From: JBEKZQ01 sp049509675
Lineage (GTDB): Bacteria; Planctomycetota; Planctomycetia; Pirellulales; Thermoguttaceae
Reading direction: 5' to 3'
NCBI GenBank assembly: GCA_049509675.1
Contig: JBEKZQ010000302.1
Span: forward strand, 1 to 13,981
Length of the DNA stretch: 13,981 nt
Part shown: positions 7,481 to 13,981 of the stretch, in pieces
Layout of the letters: each line of letters opens with the position of its first letter
Numbering within the stretch: position 1 is the stretch's first letter
Program-made: the position numbers and the translations under genes
Notes under the pieces: generated by a model
What the model saw: only the letters and a program-made list of their open reading frames with translations
What the model was told of the DNA's origin: nothing
The model's database searches: none

Positions 7481-7508
7481 ATCTTACTCGGCGACGGAGC
7501 TTTGTAAA
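7481..7508 (-). promoter_or_regulatory. Putative sigma70-type promoter of greA
   Basis: On the minus strand TTTACA (7508-7503; 5 of 6 to TTGACA) and TAAGAT (7486-7481; 4 of 6) are 16 bp apart. Transcription would begin near 7475, so the leader would consist almost only of the hairpin at 7467-7442. TATACT at 7513-7508 is an alternative -10, but no good -35 is spaced for it. Confidence 0.4.
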
Positions 7509-7543
7509 GTATAGGCGGCCCGTCAAGGAAGGAGTTAGCAGAC

Positions 7544-7573
7544 CGTAGGGTGGGCCGAGCGCAACGAGTCCCT
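7544..7573. repeat. Fragment resembling a dispersed intergenic repeat (GTAGGGTGGGCC type)
   Basis: The stretch begins CGTAGGGTGGGCCGAGCG and continues into CAACGAGTCC. From general knowledge this type of phrase recurs between genes in many bacterial genomes, planctomycetes included. Only one copy is present here, so the call rests on recognition. The rest of 7515-7617 holds nothing else I can name. Confidence 0.35.
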
Positions 7574-7617
7574 CCAACTATTCTCGCACAAGCATTGCCA
7601 TTGTCCGCAAACTTCTA

Positions 7618-7735
<118 letters not shown>

Positions 7736-7736
7736 T

Positions 7737-7750
7737 AACTCCTAACTCCT
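7737..7750. repeat. Heptamer repeat AACTCCT x2 beside MITE copy 1
   Basis: Two exact AACTCCT units directly abut the right end of the MITE-like element and share its flanking A. The stop codon of the membrane-protein fragment follows a few bases further on (7754-7756). The same heptamer appears beside MITE copy 2. Confidence 0.7.
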
Positions 7751-7753
7751 TGA

Positions 7754-7834
7754 CTACCAATCCCACAATCCGGCCAAACGACCAAAGCAAGCGGCCGCAA
7801 CCGCCAAGGTCGAGAGGGTGAACAGCCACACACG
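7754..7834 (-). CDS. C-terminal fragment of a membrane protein interrupted by the assembly gap
   Basis: Reading the minus strand away from the Ns, 26 codons to TAG give a hydrophobic segment that includes LFTLSTLAVAAACFG, ending in LAGLWDW. This is typical of a C-terminal transmembrane helix and differs sharply from the other two frames, which are arginine/proline-rich or unremarkable. It is in the same orientation as, and lies just across the gap from, the open reading frame starting at 7973. If both belong to one gene, the true gap length must be 1 modulo 3, whereas the eight Ns do not preserve frame. Product unknown; probably an inner-membrane protein at the end of the glycosyltransferase operon. 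Confidence 0.5.
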   Translation of the reverse strand, partial: RVWLFTLSTLAVAAACFGRLAGLWDW

Positions 7835-7842
7835 NNNNNNNN
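7835..7842. other. Assembly gap (8 N)
   Basis: Eight consecutive Ns. Minus-strand coding sequence appears on both sides but in different frames across the stated gap length, so the true missing length probably differs from eight. Confidence 0.99.
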
Positions 7843-7973
7843 GATCCGCGCTGGCCCTCCTGCGGGGAGCGCAGGTGTCGGGGCAGCAACGTGGCCGCCA
7901 CCAGCCATCGGGCCCGAACCAGCGCCGAGGGCGGTCGCCGTGGGGCCTTCCGTTCGGGAGCTTTGGCGATCAT
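7843..7973 (-). CDS. N-terminal fragment of a gene coupled to the glycosyltransferase, cut by the gap
   Basis: An ATG at 7973-7971 overlaps the glycosyltransferase stop as ATGA, a common sign of translational coupling. It opens 43 codons without a stop up to the Ns. The start is basic (MIAKAPERKAPRRPP), followed by a modestly hydrophobic stretch (ARWLVAATLLP), which suits a cytoplasmic head before a membrane segment. It probably joins the hydrophobic fragment at 7754-7834 to make one membrane protein. No family can be named from this length. The operon position suggests a role in the same surface-polysaccharide pathway, as inference only. Confidence 0.5.
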
Positions 7974-9103
7974 GGCGAGTCCCTCTGGAGCAGCTTGAGG
8001 TAGGCTTCGCGGGTGGTTTTGGCGGTCGCGTGCCAGGAAAAGTAGGTGCGCACGTGCTGGGCCAGGTCCTTGCTCCGCCCCCGCTCCATGGCCGTAAACA
8101 CCGCCGTGCGGATGCCCGGCAGATCGTCGGGCCGGACATACAGCGCTTGTCGCCCGAAGTATTCGCCGGCACAGCCTCCCTCGGGCAGGACCAAGGGGGC
8201 GCCGGTCATGGCGGCGGCCAGCACGGCGGGGGGCAATGTTTCGGCCCAGCTCACCCGGACCAGGCACTTGGCAGCCGCAAACGCGCTGGCCAAGAGGGGA
8301 TTGCCGTAGCCGATCTGCGGCAGGAATCGGGCCCGATCGCCCGCCACGCGGCGGCATTCACTCAGGTACCAACCCTTACCGGCCGCGGCATTGCCCAACA
8401 CCACGATGGGAAGATCCACGCGGTGCATGGCCCACAGCAAGCCCAGTTGATTCTCCTCCGGCGCGATGGGCCCGGCCGAGAGCACGAAATCGCGCAGGCC
8501 GGCATGCCGCACGAAGGGCTCGGGATCGGCGGCGGCCAGTTGTGGATCGGCGCCGTGGGGCACGACGAAGATCCGCCCGGCCGGCACGCCGAACCGCCGC
8601 ATCAGTTGTGCCGCTTCGGCATTGGAGTTCGGCAGCAAGAGATCGACTGCCCCGTAAAGCCGACGGCGCCAGGAAATCAACCGCGGACAGGCGGCTTGGC
8701 CCAGCGAGAGGGCCCAGTTGGCCACGCGCCGGGCCACGGCCCACGGCCGGCGCGGGTTCTCCACCGCCCCCAGTCCCAATTGCGGCGAGAGCACCACCTT
8801 CACGTTCTGTCGATGGGCCTTGTCCACCGTGCCCAGATGCTCCGGACAACTGCCAAACAGGTGCAGGCAATCGGCCCCGGCCAGCGATTCGTTTTCCAGA
8901 CGGCAGACGCGGGCGGCAACCCCCGCGATGGCCAGCGCATGGGCCAAGGCCGGCACGCGGGGCTCGGCTTCTACGCCTTCCCCCTCTGCGGGTGGGCCAG
9001 CCGCTAATAACACGGTGAGGGGGCGAATCGCGCTGCTCGCGTGCGGCAAAGCGAACCGCGGCCAAGCCTGCCCCTGGACCGGACTGACCTGTAATGCTTC
9101 CAT
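7970..9103 (-). CDS. Glycosyltransferase, GT-B fold (GT4-like)
   Basis: A 377-residue cytoplasmic or membrane-associated glycosyltransferase of the GT-B type, moving a sugar from a nucleotide-sugar donor to an unknown acceptor. The N-terminal domain holds HLFGSCPEH and LLPNSNAEAAQLMRRFGV (about 160-180). The C-terminal donor-binding domain starts with the SAGPIAPEENQ phrase (about 220-230), equivalent to the usual GRIEPRKNQ. It continues to a FLPQIGYGNPLLASAFAAA segment and the EGGCAGEYFG loop (about 315), equivalent to the acidic donor-binding region. The ATG at 9103 is used; a GTG at 9124 is also in frame and neither has a clear ribosome-binding site. A promoter lies at 9178-9207. The gene is coupled by ATGA to the broken membrane-protein gene. 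Confidence 0.85.
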   Translation of the reverse strand: MEALQVSPVQGQAWPRFALPHASSAIRPLTVLLAAGPPAEGEGVEAEPRVPALAHALAIAGVAARVCRLENESLAGADCLHLFGSCPEHLGTVDKAHRQNVKVVLSPQLGLGAVENPRRPWAVARRVANWALSLGQAACPRLISWRRRLYGAVDLLLPNSNAEAAQLMRRFGVPAGRIFVVPHGADPQLAAADPEPFVRHAGLRDFVLSAGPIAPEENQLGLLWAMHRVDLPIVVLGNAAAGKGWYLSECRRVAGDRARFLPQIGYGNPLLASAFAAAKCLVRVSWAETLPPAVLAAAMTGAPLVLPEGGCAGEYFGRQALYVRPDDLPGIRTAVFTAMERGRSKDLAQHVRTYFSWHATAKTTREAYLKLLQRDSP

Positions 9104-9177
9104 AGCAAACTGGGCGTGCCGCACGTCGTGCGCGGACGATTCCGTGACCCCGGGATGTTGTTCCGTCGAAACCGTTG

Positions 9178-9207
9178 ATGATAGGCAGATCGGGGCGGAA
9201 AGGTCAA
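9178..9207 (-). promoter_or_regulatory. Sigma70-type promoter of the glycosyltransferase gene
   Basis: On the minus strand TTGACC (9207-9202; 5 of 6) and TATCAT (9183-9178; 5 of 6) are 18 bp apart, with predicted transcription start near 9171. This makes the glycosyltransferase and the following gene a separate transcription unit from the upstream HAD gene. Confidence 0.55.
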
Positions 9208-9240
9208 TAAGGACTACTGCGTTTTTTTTGCGAGGCAGGG

Positions 9241-9308
9241 GGGGACTGGCTCCGTCGCCACGTTGGCCGGCGCCGTCGCAACAGCTTGCGGCGACGGCGC
9301 CTGTCCCC
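9241..9308. repeat. REPIN-like palindromic intergenic element
   Basis: Near-identical inverted ends, GGGGACTGGCTCCGTCGCC (9241-9259) and the complement of 9290-9308, match at 17 of 19 positions. A further perfect 11-bp stem lies inside (GGCGCCGTCGC at 9269-9279 with 9291-9301). The GGCGCCTGTCCCC end resembles REP/REPIN ends known from many genomes. It lies between the HAD stop and the glycosyltransferase promoter. There is no T tract after it on the minus strand, so it is not a classic terminator, though the RNA hairpin could protect the upstream transcript's 3' end. Confidence 0.6.
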
Positions 9309-9331
9309 TTTTTCCGCCCTGCACAGTTGTG

Positions 9332-10162
9332 TCAGGCGGCGGCTTTCTCCGGCCGGCTCAACACTCCAGAAGAACCGGCGGAGTCTGCGGAAGGCTGCGG
9401 CCGGCCGGTCAGCGGCAAGAGGTCGTCCAAGCAGTCCAGATGCCGTTGGGCTCGGGCATCGGGGTCGCTGTTGAAGGCGACCGTCGCCATGCCCAGCGCC
9501 GTGGCCCCGGCCAATTGCGCCGCATCATGTCCGATGAAGACTACACGTTCGGGTGGCAGGCGCATGCCCGCCAGGGCCGCCAGGTAGCAGGCCGGATCGG
9601 GCATGGCCCGCCCCAATTCCCGCGAAGAGACCACGGCCGAGAGGATCTGCCCGAAACCGAAGCGGTCGAACCGCTCCCGCAGGACGATGCCAAGATGCTC
9701 CGAATTGCAGATGACGCCCAGGATCAGGCCGGCGGCGTGCAGTTGCTCCATCGTGCGGCGCAAGCCGGTCAACGGACGCATTTCGCCTTCGACGTGCGAG
9801 CGGGCCTCGCAGGCCGCTTGCGCCTCTTCGATCTGCCCGTGCGACAATCCGGCCGAGCGGAGCAGTGCCGCGAGGGCTTCGCGGTAACTGCGACGCCCGC
9901 AATAGACCTCCGTCAAGAAATCCCGCTCCCACAGCCGGAAGAAGCAGCGGTAACTGGTCTCCAGGCCGAGCTGCCGCAGCCGCCGCAACAGCCAACGTCG
10001 CCAGGCGGTGTCGTCGTAGAGGACGTTGCAGGCGTCGAACAACAGGCCATCGATCCTGCCCGGCAACGGCTCCAGACGACTGGGCAGCTTGCAAATCCAG
10101 GGGGTCTGCGCCGACAATTCCACGGCAGATGGGTCCGGCGACCCGGAGAGCATCCTGCTCAT
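9332..10162 (-). CDS. HAD-superfamily hydrolase-like protein with altered catalytic motifs
   Basis: A 276-residue protein of the haloacid dehalogenase-like superfamily. Motif I is LLFDACNVLYD with nucleophile Asp43 (the +2 residue is Cys, as in the dehalogenase-type branch rather than phosphatases with DxD). Motif II is ICNSE (Ser154). In motif III the usual lysine before PDP is Met187 (RAMPDP). Motif IV reads FIGHDAAQLAGA, with His212 where Asp is normal and no matching second acid. The fold seems preserved but phosphatase chemistry is doubtful. The first 35 residues are an extension before motif I. The ATG at 10162 follows the SpsF-like gene by 27 bp, so both are probably co-transcribed. 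It may act on a sugar phosphate or be a pseudoenzyme. Confidence 0.82.
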   Translation of the reverse strand: MSRMLSGSPDPSAVELSAQTPWICKLPSRLEPLPGRIDGLLFDACNVLYDDTAWRRWLLRRLRQLGLETSYRCFFRLWERDFLTEVYCGRRSYREALAALLRSAGLSHGQIEEAQAACEARSHVEGEMRPLTGLRRTMEQLHAAGLILGVICNSEHLGIVLRERFDRFGFGQILSAVVSSRELGRAMPDPACYLAALAGMRLPPERVVFIGHDAAQLAGATALGMATVAFNSDPDARAQRHLDCLDDLLPLTGRPQPSADSAGSSGVLSRPEKAAA

Positions 10163-10189
10163 AGTGTTCGCCTTCTTCGGCAGCCGGCA

Positions 10190-10942
10190 TCAGGCTTCCG
10201 CACACAGGGTGCGATTCAAGACGGCCATGCGTCGCCGCAATGCCGGCTGATGGTCCAGTAGTTCAGCAATCCGTTGCCATTCCAAAGCCTCCGGCCCCAG
10301 CGCCTCGTAGATTGCCAGGGCATGGTCCCAGTCCTCGTCGCTGTCGATGGTCAAACGCACGTCTTCGCGATCGATCTCGGCGGGGGCGGGAATCAAACGC
10401 ACGCGGAACTTCTCCGCGTGCGCATACAAGTATCGGGTCACCTCGCCGCGGTCGGCCGGGTCTACGGCCAGCCGCGCCGAGCGACGCAACGCCCGGGCGC
10501 GGAACCATTCGGCATAAATGCCCACCGGCGAGAGGATGGCGGGCCGGCCGTCACGAGTACAATAAGTCACGTAGTCGCACTTCCCATGCGCCTGGGCGGC
10601 GGTCACCAGCCGATCGATCAACGCCGGATCGACGAACGGATTGTCGCCGTGGACCCGCACGACCGTCTCGGCCGGATACTCTTCCAACGCGCGCACGAAG
10701 CGCGTCAATAGATCAGGCTCGCGGCTATAGAAGACCGGCACGTCGGCCGGCACCAGGGCGGTAAGCGCCCGGCACTCGGGCACGTCGCAGGCGACCACGA
10801 TCACGCCGTCCAACTGCGTCGCATCGGTCACCCGCCGCACGACCAATTCCAACAGCGACCGGCCGCCCAGCTTGCGGCGAATGTTCGCCCGGAAGCGCTG
10901 CGAGCCGAAGCACGCCTGGACGATCCCCAACGTCTTTAGCAT
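10190..10942 (-). CDS. SpsF-like cytidylyltransferase-family protein (polysaccharide biosynthesis)
   Basis: A 250-residue protein of the cytidylyltransferase-like family that includes SpsF (spore coat polysaccharide synthesis) and CMP-sugar synthetases, which activate sugars with CTP. Supporting features: GIVQACFGSQRF at the N-terminus in the place of the nucleotide-binding loop; GRSLLELVVRRV; RVHGDNPFVDP at 96-106 with the conserved Asp100; and the family's C-terminal LTIDSDEDWDHALAIY at 197-212. The nucleotide loop is atypical: RFRANIRRKLGG replaces the usual RLPGKVL-type sequence. The ATG at 10942 is chosen over one at 10987 because AGGAG sits six bases upstream. A likely promoter is at 11003-11032. 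It heads a probable operon with the HAD-like gene. The sugar substrate is unknown. Confidence 0.85.
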   Translation of the reverse strand: MLKTLGIVQACFGSQRFRANIRRKLGGRSLLELVVRRVTDATQLDGVIVVACDVPECRALTALVPADVPVFYSREPDLLTRFVRALEEYPAETVVRVHGDNPFVDPALIDRLVTAAQAHGKCDYVTYCTRDGRPAILSPVGIYAEWFRARALRRSARLAVDPADRGEVTRYLYAHAEKFRVRLIPAPAEIDREDVRLTIDSDEDWDHALAIYEALGPEALEWQRIAELLDHQPALRRRMAVLNRTLCAEA

Positions 10943-11002
10943 GCCGCTCCTCCCTGATTGCTGGAAAACCTGACAAACCTGCCGCACAAGCCTGAAAAGA
11001 TC

Positions 11003-11032
11003 AATCTATCACTCGGGACCGCGCGGCGTCAA
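11003..11032 (-). promoter_or_regulatory. Putative promoter of the spsF-like operon
   Basis: On the minus strand TTGACG (11032-11027; 5 of 6) and TAGATT (11008-11003; 4 of 6) are 18 bp apart, giving a start near 10996 and a 54-base leader to the ATG at 10942. Confidence 0.45.
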
Positions 11033-11085
11033 GAGAATCCGCGCCCGACAAGGCCGCGCAAGCAGTGCTAGCAGTGAAAGCGCAG

Positions 11086-11101
11086 AGTTAGAAGTTAGAA
11101 G
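11086..11101. repeat. Heptamer repeat AGTTAGA x2
   Basis: Two exact AGTTAGA units plus AG lie about 50 bp left of MITE copy 2. Read on the other strand in register they give AACTTCT units, the same heptamer as the array at 11277-11290 on the other side of the MITE, so the arrays are inverted around it. The stretch between this repeat and the MITE holds nothing else recognisable. Confidence 0.6.
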
Positions 11102-11150
11102 CGGGGAAGCGATGCAATGTCACCTTAGCAGCAAGCGCCGCGCCATTCTA

Positions 11151-11268
11151 GTGGTCTGTCCAACTTGAGTTTACGGGTGCCACGGTTGGCTTGTCCAACC
11201 GTGTTTCCAGCACTGCTGGACAAGCCAGCAGTGGCACCCAACTGGTAATGTCGAAATGGACAGACCAC
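11151..11268. mobile_element. MITE-like element, copy 2 (118 bp, TA-flanked, inverted relative to copy 1)
   Basis: Same length and structure as the element at 7618-7735 but in opposite orientation: perfect 12-bp ends (GTGGTCTGTCCA), TA flanks (11149-11150 and 11269-11270), inner inverted pair GGGTGCCAC/GTGGCACCC, and two internal hairpins with loops CTTGT and ACAAG. Three substitutions separate the copies, showing a recent common source. It lies between the spsF-like promoter and the HAD phosphatase gene. Confidence 0.85.
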
Positions 11269-11269
11269 T

Positions 11270-11288
11270 AGCTCCTAACTTCTAACTT

Positions 11289-11304
<16 letters not shown>
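11270..11304. repeat. Heptamer array (AGCTCCT, AACTTCT x2, AACTCCT x2)
   Basis: Five consecutive 7-bp units start at the right flank of MITE copy 2 and run into the 3' end of the HAD phosphatase gene. The TAG stop of that gene (11291-11289) and its last three to four codons are made of heptamer sequence. Confidence 0.75.
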
Positions 11305-11936
<632 letters not shown>

Positions 11937-12028
11937 AGCGGCTTGTGGGTGGTTCGTGGAGCGTTAAGGGAAACGGCCGGTGGTTCTTTCCGCCGTAGGT
12001 TCCGGGTGAACGTCAATCCTCGCGTCGC

Positions 12029-13585
12029 CTATATGGCCCCAGGAACTTCGGCCCATTGAAATGAACCATGCAGGGAACCCGTAGCGCCCAACTCATTCAG
12101 TACAACGGCCTCGGCTTCCTCTGGATTGCGTCTTGCTTGTTTTCCGATTCTCGCCAACGTCTTCAAGTCGGGAAAGTTCATTGCCCGTATCTCTGTTGCA
12201 TTGACCTGAGTACTGCCGCTGATTGTGCGGAAATAATGGTCAATCAAAGTGGAGTTCAGCAGGGTGGCAATCCCGTACACTTCATCTTCGGTCAAACCGC
12301 GCTGGGCGTGGTAAACGTAGTTGACGTGGTTCTCAATTCCAACGTAAGGAAAAGGAAACTCAGCCGCGAGAAAGCAAGCGGCGGTCAGCCTTCGCTTCTC
12401 TTCCTTTGCACTGAAACGTTTCATGAGGACGTAGTTCTTCGTGGGAACCAACAGGCGTAACGAGCCGCCGCAACATTTGAAGGCTTTGGGTTTGCCGTTC
12501 TTTGTCGACGGCCAAAGCGTTGCGAATGGCTTGACGTTGTGTGGATGGAGCAGGAAAACCGCCGTCTTGTCGGTTGCGTCAGCAAGAAGGTATTCGCTAG
12601 CGCGGAACAGGACGACAGGGCCGGTCGAAATACACAGGCCGGTTTCGGCGAAACGCACCGGAAAGGACTCGACCAATCGGATTATTTCGCGATCGTCGTC
12701 GCCTTCGGGGATACGGATTACGTGGTCGCCTGAAGAGTTGTCGATGATGTCGCTTGCCGGAACCTCGGAGCGTTGCAAACCGTCGGCTAGGTCTGCTCCA
12801 AAACTGGTTGTAACCGCAATCGTGGGCGATGGCGTGCCAAGCCGGTGAACCTTGGTGATGATGCTCTCTTGCAAAACATTGGAATGCTTGAAGGTTTCCG
12901 TTCGGGACTGAAAAATGTGGATATGGTCGAGGGCAACGCGGTCAAAGTACCAATGACGAAAGCCGCGAAAGTACAGGCCGTTACAGAAGCTGCGGGGCGT
13001 AATGGCCACAATCTCGCCGTCTTGCTTGAGCAGTCTTGCGGCTAGCGCCATGAAAAAAGCGTAAATGTTTGGCTGGCCGTGAACAATCTTCGCCATTAGT
13101 TTAGCGTGGGTCGAATCCTTGCGCAGTTTGAAGTAGGGAGGATTCATGATCACGCCGTCAAATTGCGTTGTGAAGACGTCTTCACTGAAGAGTTGCTGAC
13201 CGTTCAGACCGTGAGAAGTTGCGAGAATGAAGTCTCCAACGTGCAGAATGTAGTTGAAGGTATGATCGGCTTCGGACAGAACACGCTTGCAATTGTCAAG
13301 GTTCCGTTTGAGCAGCGGAATAAGTTGGGGGTCATTCTCGAAAACATGGGCCGTAACGGTCCGCCGGGAGCGTAGCTTGCCGATTCTCTCGCAGAATGCG
13401 GCGGTCAACGTGCCGATGCCCGCCCCAGGGTCGAGTAGGAGATAATCGTGGGGAATCGTTCCAAAGAGACTTGCCATGAACCGGGCGACTTGGGGCGGCG
13501 TGAAAACCTGCCCCCGTTCCCTCCGGTGTTCACCGCAAGCGCTGTTCTCGAACCGGTGTTGAAGCTCTAACGCGTAGTCCAGCAT
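12029..13585 (-). CDS. Adenine-specific DNA methyltransferase, type II (M.PstI/M.TaqI-like), apparently solitary
   Basis: A 518-residue N6-adenine methyltransferase of the gamma order. It shows motif X FTPPQVARFMASL at 28-40, SAM-binding motif I LLLDPGAGIGTL at 49-60, FEND (82-85) for the ribose contact, catalytic motif IV NPPYFKL at 148-154, and NIYAFF at 173-178. The C-terminal half (about 240-518) should hold the target-recognition domain. The ATG at 13585 is preferred over the in-frame TTG at 13609: AGGA lies seven bases upstream, and the strong promoter would start transcription near 13611, leaving no leader for the TTG. Such enzymes usually sit beside a restriction endonuclease gene, but neither flank has room for one. 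Composition is less GC-rich than in neighbouring genes, pointing to horizontal transfer. Function could be host protection or epigenetic marking. Confidence 0.9.
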   Translation of the reverse strand: MLDYALELQHRFENSACGEHRRERGQVFTPPQVARFMASLFGTIPHDYLLLDPGAGIGTLTAAFCERIGKLRSRRTVTAHVFENDPQLIPLLKRNLDNCKRVLSEADHTFNYILHVGDFILATSHGLNGQQLFSEDVFTTQFDGVIMNPPYFKLRKDSTHAKLMAKIVHGQPNIYAFFMALAARLLKQDGEIVAITPRSFCNGLYFRGFRHWYFDRVALDHIHIFQSRTETFKHSNVLQESIITKVHRLGTPSPTIAVTTSFGADLADGLQRSEVPASDIIDNSSGDHVIRIPEGDDDREIIRLVESFPVRFAETGLCISTGPVVLFRASEYLLADATDKTAVFLLHPHNVKPFATLWPSTKNGKPKAFKCCGGSLRLLVPTKNYVLMKRFSAKEEKRRLTAACFLAAEFPFPYVGIENHVNYVYHAQRGLTEDEVYGIATLLNSTLIDHYFRTISGSTQVNATEIRAMNFPDLKTLARIGKQARRNPEEAEAVVLNELGATGSLHGSFQWAEVPGAI

Positions 13586-13617
13586 TACCGCGTCCTTACC
13601 CTGACTCAAGGCACCGC

Positions 13618-13646
13618 AGTATACACAAGTTCACGTTTGTTGACAA
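13618..13646 (-). promoter_or_regulatory. Strong sigma70-type promoter of the solitary methyltransferase
   Basis: On the minus strand TTGTCA (13646-13641; 5 of 6) and TATACT (13623-13618; 5 of 6) are exactly 17 bp apart. Predicted start is near 13611, 26 bases before the ATG at 13585. Confidence 0.7.
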
Positions 13647-13755
13647 TACCCCCCCATCGGACGGTGGCGGGTTCTAACGTGGTTTGCCTAACAGAGAATA
13701 CCGGAGTCAGGACGGATTGAAAAGCACTTGCCACGAGACATTTGCCATACACGGC

Positions 13756-13981
13756 TCACCGAAGGCAGTAAATAATGTAGCTCTCGTTTCGCTCGACGAT
13801 CGGCAGCGGCAGGGGCGAGTCGGTCGGCTCGATGTGCGCCAAGGCATAATCGGCGTGGAATTCCGCGGCCAGCCGTCGCAACCGCTGGGGCTCCAGGTCG
13901 GCCAACGAATCGTACCAGCGGGGATACTCGTAGCCGGTGGCGTAGATCTCGTTCAGCCGCCGCCACCACTCGACGATGCTC
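13756..13981 (-). CDS. C-terminal end of an unknown protein, truncated by the window edge
   Basis: Reading in from the right edge, 74 codons end at TGA (13758-13756). The residues are rich in Trp, Tyr and acidic pairs (EWWRRLNEIYATGYEYPRW, then LRRLAAEFHADYALAHIEP, ending SYIIYCLR). This composition is that of a real folded domain, unlike the arginine-rich alternative frame. It resembles the C-terminal tail of large planctomycete integral-membrane proteins, possibly of the DUF6798 type; that is recall, not proof. The end is 110 bp upstream of the methyltransferase promoter on the same strand. The intervening 13647-13755 shows no clear terminator. Confidence 0.7.
   Translation of the reverse strand, partial: SIVEWWRRLNEIYATGYEYPRWYDSLADLEPQRLRRLAAEFHADYALAHIEPTDSPLPLPIVERNESYIIYCLR

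Noticed and set aside
8236..9018. Long plus-strand reading frame opposite the glycosyltransferase
   Set aside because: Arginine/proline-rich shadow of a GC-rich gene with clear family motifs on the other strand.
9269..9301. Hairpin as an intrinsic terminator
   Set aside because: Strong stem, but no T tract follows it on the minus strand where the genes lie; the T run at 9309-9313 is on plus, where no gene ends.
9263..10261. 332-codon plus-strand reading frame across the HAD-like gene
   Set aside because: No recognisable motifs, biased composition; the minus strand carries HAD motifs with matching length and spacing.
13688..13969. 93-codon minus-strand frame at the right edge
   Set aside because: Another frame in the same place (13756-13981) gives a far more protein-like sequence and runs off the edge.

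Overview
The window looks like a stretch of a GC-rich, Planctomycetota-type chromosome (possibly Pirellulales-like). This is an inference from the flavour of the ScpA, RNase Z-like and GreA proteins, the style of the dispersed repeats, and the C-terminus of the gene at the right edge. No rRNA or tRNA gene is present to settle it. Most genes lie on the minus strand; only the leftmost three are on plus. No tRNA, rRNA or CRISPR array was seen. Eight Ns (7835-7842) mark an assembly gap.

Left block (1-1935, plus): scpA (chromosome condensation), then an RNase Z-like metallo-beta-lactamase-fold hydrolase whose start overlaps the scpA stop as ATGA, then a 78-residue antitoxin-like protein with no recognisable toxin after it. 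The antitoxin meets the next block tail-to-tail; the two stop codons share the palindrome CTAG.

First acquired block (1932-5766, minus): a 1048-residue N6-adenine DNA methyltransferase of the Eco57I/HsdM type, followed one base later by a 228-residue protein with a PD-(D/E)XK-like signature. Together they look like a two-gene restriction-modification or defence module. Base composition is visibly less GC-rich than in the flanks.

Housekeeping block (5927-7508, minus): greA and a zinc-dependent alcohol dehydrogenase, seven bases apart. A terminator-like hairpin with an eight-U tract sits in the greA leader between the putative promoter and the start codon, suggesting attenuation.

Surface-sugar block (7754-10942, minus): an SpsF-like cytidylyltransferase-fold protein, a HAD-like protein with altered catalytic motifs, a glycosyltransferase, and a membrane protein broken by the assembly gap. 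Two near-identical 118-bp MITE-like elements in opposite orientation bracket this block. They have 12-bp terminal inverted repeats and TA flanks. Heptamer repeats (AACTYCT and relatives) lie beside them.

Right block (11289-13981, minus): an intact HAD phosphatase whose stop codon lies inside a heptamer array; a solitary M.PstI/M.TaqI-like adenine methyltransferase with a near-consensus promoter and lower GC; and the C-terminal end of a protein running off the window. Two unrelated adenine methyltransferases within about 12 kb suggest that this locus accepts foreign DNA-modification genes.
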